Assembly: GCA_003170295.1 (NCBI GenBank)
Contig: PNAJ01000147.1
Coordinates: 1-64,000 of the forward strand
Length of the DNA stretch: 64,000 nucleotides
Reading direction: 5' to 3'
Source: Bryobacterales bacterium
GTDB taxonomy: Bacteria > Acidobacteriota > Terriglobia > Bryobacterales > Bryobacteraceae
The notes beneath the pieces were generated by a model. The model saw only the letters and a program-made list of their open reading frames with translations. It made no database searches and had not been told where the DNA came from. This document shows, in pieces, positions 58,495 through 64,000 of this stretch (its first letter is position 1; each line of letters starts with the position of its first letter). The position numbers were made by a program, and so were the translations under genes.

Positions 58495-59700
58495 GTGCTG
58501 GTTGAGCCCTCTAACAATTACCCCCGCGTAGAAGCAGCGGATATAGGAGCCCTTGTCATAGGCGGTGAGCATCCAGGGTTGGGTGTGGCGCGGAGCCTAG
58601 GCCGAAGGGGGATTCCGGTTTACGTGCTGGATGACCAACAATCCATATCCTCATTTTCTCGTTACGTCACGCGAACAGTGCGAACGCAAGATCTACGGGA
58701 TGAACGAAAGACTATCGACGCCGTACTGGAAACTGGCCATCGCTTCAACCTAAGGAATTGGGTGCTGTTTCCCACGCGTGATGAGACGGTTGCAGCGTTC
58801 TCGCGTCACCGTGAAGAACTCGCCGACTTTTTCAGGGTCACCACACCAGATTGGTCCACAATAGAATGGGCTTGGGATAAGAAGAAGAGCTATGAACTTG
58901 CCACCGAGCTAGGCATTCCGTGTCCCCAAACGTTTAACCCCCTCAGTTCAGATGACCTAGTACCTCTTTATCCGAAGCTGCCGCTCGCGATCAAACCGGC
59001 TGTCAAAGAAAACTTCTTCTATGCCACGGGAGCAAAAGCTTGGCGCGCGGACACGGCAGCCCAATTGCATGAGTTGTATGACAGGGCCGCTCGCCAGATC
59101 CGGCCGGAAGAAATCCTGGTGCAAGAAATCATCCCCGGCGATGGGAGCGAGCAAGTCTCGTATTGCGCCTTTTTTCGAGATGGGCAGGCCCACGGCACCC
59201 TTGTAGCCTGTCGCGCTCGCCAGCATCCCCGCGAATTTGGGCGCGCTGCGACGTATGTAGAAAGTATCGATTTGCCGGAGATTGAGGAGCTCTCCATTCG
59301 ATTTCTCAATGCGATTAATTATTACGGGTTAGTAGAGGTGGAGTTCAAGCGGGATCCCCGGGATGGTCAGTACAAGTTGCTGGATGTCAATGCGAGGACC
59401 TGGGGCTTTCATTCTCTTGGGTGTCCTGCGGGCGTTGACTTTCCGTACTTGTTATTCGCAGACCAAATGGGAGCATCTGTGACAGAGTGCCGCGGAAGAG
59501 CTGGAATTGGATGGTTACGATTGCTAACGGATGTGCCAGCCGCAGCATCCGATATGCTCCATGGCCACCTTAACCTGCGTTCATACTGGACATCGGTCAC
59601 CAGAGCACGAATTGAGTCGGTCTTCTGCCGGCAAGACCCTCTGCCTTCGCTTGCGGAGCTCATGCTGCTTCCTTCCTTGACAGCAAAGAAATATCGTTAG
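58495..59700 (+). CDS. ATP-grasp carboxylate-amine ligase
   Basis: Protein of 401 residues with a pre-ATP-grasp domain (ALVIGGEHPGLGVARSLGRR) and the ATP-grasp core: DKKKSYELATELGIPCPQTF, LPLAIKPAVKENFFYATGAK (ATP-binding Lys), EEILVQEIIPGDGSEQVSYC, VEVEFKRDPRDGQYKLLDVN with the metal-binding Glu, and NARTWGFHSLGCPAGVDFPY. It would join a carboxylate to an amine through an acyl phosphate. The type is common at ends of exopolysaccharide loci, where an amide on a uronic acid or a peptide-like substituent is suspected. GTG start. It is convergent with the dockerin gene, 24 bases away, so it is the end of the locus. Confidence 0.85.
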   Translation: MLVEPSNNYPRVEAADIGALVIGGEHPGLGVARSLGRRGIPVYVLDDQQSISSFSRYVTRTVRTQDLRDERKTIDAVLETGHRFNLRNWVLFPTRDETVAAFSRHREELADFFRVTTPDWSTIEWAWDKKKSYELATELGIPCPQTFNPLSSDDLVPLYPKLPLAIKPAVKENFFYATGAKAWRADTAAQLHELYDRAARQIRPEEILVQEIIPGDGSEQVSYCAFFRDGQAHGTLVACRARQHPREFGRAATYVESIDLPEIEELSIRFLNAINYYGLVEVEFKRDPRDGQYKLLDVNARTWGFHSLGCPAGVDFPYLLFADQMGASVTECRGRAGIGWLRLLTDVPAAASDMLHGHLNLRSYWTSVTRARIESVFCRQDPLPSLAELMLLPSLTAKKYR

Positions 59701-59724
59701 CGGGCTGAACAGCGCTTCTGAAGG

Positions 59725-60240
59725 CTATGGCGTCGGAATAGCCGCCTGCACTGGCGGACTCGAGTACACACTCTCATTGGCGCTCGTGTCAACTGCGGTA
59801 GCAACATAGAAATACGTCTGCCCAGGTTGGGACGAGGCATCTGTAAACGTCGTCCCGGCGACCAGGGAGGAATTCAACTTCGTGTAGGTGCCCCCAGAAG
59901 TGGTCGACCTGTAGACATTGTAGCCTGCGATATTTGGGGACGTGCTCGCCACCCAATTCAATATCGTCGGGTGGCATGTTCCGCCCGGTAAGGAGGCGTC
60001 AACCACTCGCTGCACCATGACCACATTACACCCTCCGGTCCCGGTGATACTGGCAGTGCACGACGACAGCCCTAACGCCATGTTCACGGCCAACGTGACA
60101 TCTGCAACGTTCACCGATCCATCCTTGTTCAAATCACAAGGGCTTTGAGCCCATAAGGAGAACGGATGGCAAAAAGAACCAGCGACTAGACTCAAGAGGA
60201 GGACGCGCATAAGTTGGCGGAAATGTTGGATGCGATTCAT
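59725..60240 (-). CDS. Secreted dockerin-like plus fibronectin type III protein
   Basis: Protein of 171 residues. The signal peptide is about residues 1-31 (LMRVLLLSLVAGSFC region). Next comes CDLNKDGSVNVADVTLAVNM, a perfect type I dockerin calcium loop (D36, N38, D40, D47); the second half (GTGGCNVVMVQRVVDASLPG) keeps the helix but has lost most calcium ligands. Residues about 88-171 form a fibronectin type III domain (NWVASTSPNIAGYNVYRSTT to TYFYVATAVDTSANESVYSS). It would be exported and might bind a cohesin. A cohesin-bearing protein is encoded about 1.5 kb away. Its ATG lies before a T-rich stretch; the promoter is not identified. Confidence 0.83.
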   Translation of the reverse strand: MNRIQHFRQLMRVLLLSLVAGSFCHPFSLWAQSPCDLNKDGSVNVADVTLAVNMALGLSSCTASITGTGGCNVVMVQRVVDASLPGGTCHPTILNWVASTSPNIAGYNVYRSTTSGGTYTKLNSSLVAGTTFTDASSQPGQTYFYVATAVDTSANESVYSSPPVQAAIPTP

Positions 60241-60490
60241 GGGATTGAACTCCTATCTTTTTTTGCTCGAACGCTCCGGACGCGAATCATCGACACGCGT
60301 CCTAGACAATGATCGGGTGCTGCGATGGTTTTCTTTAGCCCGAGAGTACCGGTGCTGAAACAACCGATTGGGAGACTTCCCATGAGGGGATTCCGTTACA
60401 AAATAGATTACTCCTGAGATTGTCCGCCTGCACGCCGGTTTTGTCCTGGGGCACTACCGCAACCTGCTGCGTCTAAAGCAATTACTCGCG

Positions 60491-61192
60491 CTATTGAACC
60501 GCCGGGTCGCTCGGGAGGGCATCCGAATCCGGGTCCGTTTCGACACTGCCGTGCTTGGCGTATCGAATCGCTCCCGCCCGCGTTTCGACGCCGATTTTCG
60601 AATACAGGCTCCGCAAATGCCAGCGAACGGTTTCACGGCTGATGAACAAATGTTCGGCGATTTGTTGATTTGTGAAACCCAGGCATATTAGTTTGAAAAT
60701 CTCTGATTCTCTTTGAGTTATCTTCCGGGTCGTGCCTTTTACGAACGCATCGTGAGCAATTTTGGAAAGAACCCGACGGGGTAACCACAACTCTCCCTCA
60801 CAGATTGCCAGAACGGCCCTTTGCAGGATCTGAGTCGTCACGTTATAGGGAACAACACCCTGACATCCCTTGTGGAAAAAATCGGCATACGCGGCGTCGT
60901 CCAATTTGTCGGAAAACACGAGGATTTGGATGTCCCTTCGGCTAATTAAATCACGAAGTTGTTTAAATGGAATAACTTGAATGCGGCTATCTTCAATCAC
61001 CACGAGGGCCGGCACCAAACGCCTACACAGGGCGAGGACTTCCGAAGGGCCTTCCCCGGACCGAGCGAATATGAAGTCCGAGGAATCCGCGGTTCCCTCT
61101 AGAGACCTCTTCACCAGCTCCCAGAGTTTGCGGGAACCCTCCAGGCAAATGACTGCCGTCGGCCTTTTCTCTGAGATTTTGACATCCGGCAT
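60491..61192 (-). CDS. LuxR-family response regulator
   Basis: DNA-binding protein of 233 residues. The N-terminal 120 residues resemble a receiver domain (AVICLEGSRKLWELVKRSLE, ALVVIEDSRIQVIPFKQL, IQILVFSDKLDDAAYADFF), but the strand-3 phospho-acceptor site reads VIEDSR, so the usual Asp is replaced or shifted. The C-terminal LuxR/NarL HTH is complete: ITQRESEIFKLICLGFTNQQ and IAEHLFISRETVRWHLRSLY, then SKIGVETRAGAI. A sensor kinase is not adjacent. It could control the neighbouring dockerin or PilZ genes or the polysaccharide locus; the divergent PilZ gene makes this spacer a candidate target. Confidence 0.87.
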   Translation of the reverse strand: MPDVKISEKRPTAVICLEGSRKLWELVKRSLEGTADSSDFIFARSGEGPSEVLALCRRLVPALVVIEDSRIQVIPFKQLRDLISRRDIQILVFSDKLDDAAYADFFHKGCQGVVPYNVTTQILQRAVLAICEGELWLPRRVLSKIAHDAFVKGTTRKITQRESEIFKLICLGFTNQQIAEHLFISRETVRWHLRSLYSKIGVETRAGAIRYAKHGSVETDPDSDALPSDPAVQ

Positions 61193-61340
61193 AGCATTAA
61201 CCGAACAGTAGTCTTACTCAGCGTTTGGCGAATGAATGGCGAATAATGTATGGCTGGTGACGTGCATTCGGTCCGCGCTGAAGCTGGTAAGCTACACTTA
61301 TACAATAACCGGGATAGAGGGAAAATCCCATAGTCTTACG

Positions 61341-61364
61341 GAAGTACCTAACTTTTAGTACTTC
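61341..61364. promoter_or_regulatory. Perfect 7-bp inverted repeat upstream of the PilZ gene
   Basis: GAAGTAC, ten-base spacer, GTACTTC, ending 20 bases before the GTG of the PilZ protein. The size and symmetry suit a dimeric regulator such as a LuxR/NarL protein, and such a protein is encoded divergently next door. An RNA hairpin in the 5' leader is the alternative. Confidence 0.45.
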
Positions 61365-61384
61365 TTACCCAGACAGGGTCTACC

Positions 61385-61780
61385 GTGACAAATGAAGATC
61401 GACGAGAGCGCACGCGGCTTCGCCTAAGGCTCCCGGTCCTGGTGCTGAGGACGGAATCCGAGGCTCCCTTGCGCACTGAGACCGTGGACATAAGCAACAA
61501 CGGGTTTTATTGTAACACCACGCAGCCCTTTGCACCGGGAGAGAAGTTAACCTGTTTGATCGGGTTGCCTACCCGATCGACCGCCTCGCCTGCTTTTGGC
61601 GACCGACTTTATTTGTTGGCGGACGTGGCAGTTGTCAGGATCGTCGTAGACAACAGCAGCGGCTTTGGCGTTGGGTGCCGCATCTCCGAATTCCGGGTAC
61701 TCACGAACGAGGCCATCCCTTCGTGGGCACTGGCGCAACCGGAACGGACGGCCACACCGGTTATTGAACAGCCAACGTAA
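61385..61780 (+). CDS. PilZ domain protein
   Basis: Protein of 131 residues, essentially one PilZ domain. The cyclic-di-GMP-binding Arg-rich motif appears as DRRERTRLRLRLPVLV near the N-terminus, although a strict RxxxR at the correct spacing is RRERTR/RTRLR. It is followed by VDISNNGFYCNTTQPFAPGE, equivalent to the D/NxSxxG motif (DISNNG). It probably senses cyclic-di-GMP and may adjust polysaccharide production or secretion. Start is GTG. Its 3' end overlaps the convergent cohesin gene by 20 bases. A symmetrical DNA element lies just upstream. Confidence 0.83.
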   Translation: MTNEDRRERTRLRLRLPVLVLRTESEAPLRTETVDISNNGFYCNTTQPFAPGEKLTCLIGLPTRSTASPAFGDRLYLLADVAVVRIVVDNSSGFGVGCRISEFRVLTNEAIPSWALAQPERTATPVIEQPT

Positions 61781-63002
61781 CGCCGGGGCTGCTGACTGTT
61801 CCCACGGTCAGAACAAGCGAAACAGCGTAACCGGGAGCTACATTCTCCGGAACCCGGCAGTTCACTTGAAGAACACCGGTGGTCAATCCGGGAGCGGTGC
61901 CCGCATAAAGAACCTCCGCATCAATACCGCCAATTTGGACGGAGACGGGCAACACGGGCTTGAACGGAACCGTCCCGGCAATCAGTCCATCCGCCCCAGC
62001 CGGGTTCGTCAGCCCAGATCCAGTCGCGAATAGAGCCACTATGGTTCCCCTCGCTGCGGGACTTGAGGGAGAATTCACAGTAGAGTCCTGGTTGAGAATC
62101 GCCCCTTGCCCCGCCCCGCTTCCATCAAGTACAAAGATTGCGGGTGCTTGTGGCGCTACCGGCACGACCAGATCCGAAATGACCTGGCCTCCGGTGGTGA
62201 TCTCCAAGCGCGTGACCGAGCGTCCGGCAAGCTCATAAGGAGTCATTCCGTTGATCTGGTTGCTTGCCGTGTAAAAAAGGCTTGCGGCAAATCCGTCGAA
62301 AGACACTACTGCGGAAGTCGAGCCAATGTTTGAGCCGACAAGTGTGAAGATCTCTCCGGGTGCGAGAGGTCCGGAAACGAAGCTCGCAGCATTAAGGACC
62401 CCGGCTATTTGTAGCGGCACGCTCTGAACGATCGTGCCCGCGATGGTGACAGCGCCATCAGAACCGGTAATTGCAGCGGGAATACCACCGGGAGATGTCC
62501 CCGCCACATTGGAAACGGTAAGCGGGAAAACGCCGGCCGGGGCATTCGGACTTAGATTGACGAAAATATTAATCAAGGTACCACTCGCAATCGGGTTCGA
62601 GTTGAGCCCGACGATCAGAAACCTCCTTGTGTTCGGAGCCAGATCCACTTCATAAAGGAGCTTTCCAGAACTCCTGGCGGCATCGCCCAGATTCGCAATG
62701 AGGCTCATCGCAGAGTTGTCGTACTGGATATCGAATTGGACGCCGCTAACAGCGTCGGTGCTCAATTGAAACGCCACTGGAATGATGATGCTGCTGCCCG
62801 GAGCCGCGGTCTGGCTGGAAAGAGACACGAGCGCCTGCCCGGTCAACCCAATCGACAGGAGCAGCAATGCGCCTATCCTTGGGATGCTGGACGGGAAGCT
62901 GGGCCCAAAAATTGCAATCTGAGCTAACTCTGTCGCTCTTTGGGGGATGTACCTTGGCAATGGCAAAAACTTGTGCAACTGAAGGTCCGGAATTTGGGAC
63001 AC
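61761..63002 (-). CDS. Cohesin domain protein with Solibacter-type C-terminal domain
   Basis: Secreted protein of 413 residues as drawn. A hydrophobic signal segment (RIGALLLLSIGLTGQA) lies at about 42-57, which suggests that the real start is downstream of the one listed, perhaps at a non-ATG codon. Residues about 60-185 are cohesin-like (APGSSIIIPVAFQLSTDAVS, GVQFDIQYDNSAMSLI, LINIFVNLSPNAPAGVFPLT). From about 200 to the end is the TIGR03437-like domain characteristic of Solibacteres (GVLNAASFVSGPLAPGEIFT, LVGSNIG, LFYTASNQINGMTPYELAG, GTIVALFATGSGLTNPAGAD, VLQVNCRVPENVAPG). The function is probably surface assembly or carbohydrate interaction. It is convergent with PilZ. Confidence 0.83.
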   Translation of the reverse strand: MSQIPDLQLHKFLPLPRYIPQRATELAQIAIFGPSFPSSIPRIGALLLLSIGLTGQALVSLSSQTAAPGSSIIIPVAFQLSTDAVSGVQFDIQYDNSAMSLIANLGDAARSSGKLLYEVDLAPNTRRFLIVGLNSNPIASGTLINIFVNLSPNAPAGVFPLTVSNVAGTSPGGIPAAITGSDGAVTIAGTIVQSVPLQIAGVLNAASFVSGPLAPGEIFTLVGSNIGSTSAVVSFDGFAASLFYTASNQINGMTPYELAGRSVTRLEITTGGQVISDLVVPVAPQAPAIFVLDGSGAGQGAILNQDSTVNSPSSPAARGTIVALFATGSGLTNPAGADGLIAGTVPFKPVLPVSVQIGGIDAEVLYAGTAPGLTTGVLQVNCRVPENVAPGYAVSLVLTVGTVSSPGVTLAVQ

Positions 63003-63088
63003 GGGTGCTATCGCATCTTGATCGCCGAGCTTATCGCCATTCGGGCATCCCAGAAATGACGTGGTTTAGCCCGCGGATCAACATGCAG

Positions 63089-64000
63089 TCACCCGAGGCT
63101 CTTCTTATCGCCAATCCCGAGCTTCTTCATCTTGTAAAGCAGCGCTTTATATTCGATCTTAAGCAACGTTGCCGCCTGCTTCCGGTTCCACAGCGCGGCG
63201 TTTAATGCAGCGATGATCACTTCTGCCTCGGCCGCCCGGTGCGCGGTATCGACGCCCTTGAGGATCGAGGAATCCAGGGGCTCCGGCGCGCTCGGCTCCT
63301 TCTCTGATCCTCCATTGAGCCGTGGAGATCCTGAGTTTGCGGCACCCGCATCACCCACCACCGCTCGTTGCGCTGTCAGCGGCGCTCGTCCTAGCGCGAT
63401 GCTTCTCCTGTGGGCCCTCCGAAACAGATCGTCCGCGACTGCTTCGTCATTCCGCAAGACCAAATACCTGCGCATCACATTTTCGAGCTCCCGGATATTT
63501 CCCGGCCACTCGTGTTCGAGCAACGCATCTCGCAGCATGCGCGAAAGCGAGAGCGGCGGCTTATCCGGCGTCGCATGCGTGCGAAGAAAATAATCTGCCA
63601 GCGGCAGAATCTCATCCCGCCGGTCGCGCAAGGGCGGGATCTGAATGTCAATGATATTCAGCCGGTAGTAGAGATCCTCCCGAAAGCGGCCCTCGACGAT
63701 CGCTTGTTCCAGGTTGCAGTGCGTCGCAGCCATTACCCTCACATCGACTTTAACGGTTTCCTTGGCTCCCAGACGCAAAAACTCATGATCCTGAACGACC
63801 TGCAGTAGCTTTGCCTGAAGCTTGAAGTCCATGTCTCCGATCTCATCGAGGAGGATGGTACCTTGATTTGCCATCTCGAACTTGCCCGGCGTGTTCTTGA
63901 ATGCTCCCGTGAACGCACCCCGTTCATAACCGAAAAGTTCGCTTTCCACAAGCTCTGACGGCAGGGCTGCGCAGTTCAGCTTTAAGAAGGGACGACCGGC
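63089..64000 (-). CDS. Sigma-54-dependent transcriptional activator (partial, N-terminus outside window)
   Basis: C-terminal part, about 303 codons within the window; the frame stays open to the edge at 64000, where [20 protein letters not shown] can be read. It shows the sigma-54 contact loop GAFTGA, Walker [61 protein letters not shown] and [20 protein letters not shown], and a Fis-type C-terminal HTH ([37 protein letters not shown]). AAA+ activators of this type (PrsR-like) regulate exopolysaccharide and PEP-CTERM genes in exosortase bacteria, so control over genes in this window is plausible. The input domain is not visible. Confidence 0.9.
   Translation of the reverse strand, partial: AGRPFLKLNCAALPSELVESELFGYERGAFTGAFKNTPGKFEMANQGTILLDEIGDMDFKLQAKLLQVVQDHEFLRLGAKETVKVDVRVMAATHCNLEQAIVEGRFREDLYYRLNIIDIQIPPLRDRRDEILPLADYFLRTHATPDKPPLSLSRMLRDALLEHEWPGNIRELENVMRRYLVLRNDEAVADDLFRRAHRRSIALGRAPLTAQRAVVGDAGAANSGSPRLNGGSEKEPSAPEPLDSSILKGVDTAHRAAEAEVIIAALNAALWNRKQAATLLKIEYKALLYKMKKLGIGDKKSLG

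Noticed and set aside
1-64000. CRISPR arrays, tRNA and rRNA genes, intact insertion sequences
   Set aside because: I looked for regularly spaced repeats, cloverleaf-like segments and transposase motifs and found none.

Overview
The window looks like a chromosome segment from an Acidobacteriota of the Solibacter/Bryobacter type. The evidence is a cohesin-plus-'Solibacter C-terminal' (TIGR03437-like) surface protein, three proteins with PEP-CTERM sorting tails, a sigma-54 activator, and sugar-transferase, Wzz and tyrosine-kinase genes of the style seen in acidobacterial exopolysaccharide loci. Base composition appears moderately GC-rich. The assignment rests on gene content only; there is no rRNA or other taxonomic marker.

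Layout: (1) 1-4.2 kb holds three secreted PEP-CTERM proteins separated by long, gene-poor spacers. (2) 4.5-5.9 kb is a class III aminotransferase. (3) 6.2-17.6 kb, minus strand, is a tightly packed biosynthetic operon. In transcription order it encodes a cytochrome P450 (slightly detached), a heme-oxygenase-like (HDO-fold) putative diiron enzyme, a left-handed beta-helix acyltransferase, an acyl carrier protein, an AMP-forming ligase, a short-chain dehydrogenase, a FATP-like acyl-CoA synthetase, a group II PLP decarboxylase, a MetY-like O-acylhomoserine sulfhydrylase and a MetA-type homoserine acyltransferase. Nearly every gene overlaps the next by 4-16 bases. This set does not match any pathway I can name and is the best candidate for an undescribed small-molecule system. 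(4) 18.3-59.7 kb is a very long exopolysaccharide locus read mostly on the plus strand. It opens with a NusG/RfaH-like antiterminator and an initiating sugar transferase. It continues through sugar-nucleotide enzymes (oxidoreductase, WecB, AlgD-like dehydrogenase, WbpD-like acetyltransferase, DegT aminotransferase), glycosyltransferases, Wzx and Wzy-like proteins, two asparagine-synthase-like proteins, two FemAB/GNAT-like transferases, deacetylases, methyltransferases and an FkbH-ACP-acyltransferase module, and ends with Wzz, a BY-kinase and an ATP-grasp ligase. (5) 59.7-64 kb carries a dockerin/Fn3 protein, a LuxR-type regulator, a PilZ protein, the cohesin protein and the C-terminal part of a sigma-54 activator that runs off the window.

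The exopolysaccharide locus is a mosaic. Inside it I can read a 20-codon stub of a second wbpD-like gene, a frameshifted piece of a second GT4 gene, a frameshifted tail of a second algD-like gene, a 209-bp tandem duplication that produced a broken second carrier protein, an approximately 83%-identical 90-bp repeat around two junctions, a frameshifted FAD oxidoreductase, and a deacetylase-GT fusion that has lost the GT donor domain. This points to repeated cassette duplication and decay within one locus. The encoded polymer is probably a uronate- and amino-sugar-containing, acylated and possibly amide-modified exopolysaccharide, but that is inferred from gene families only.
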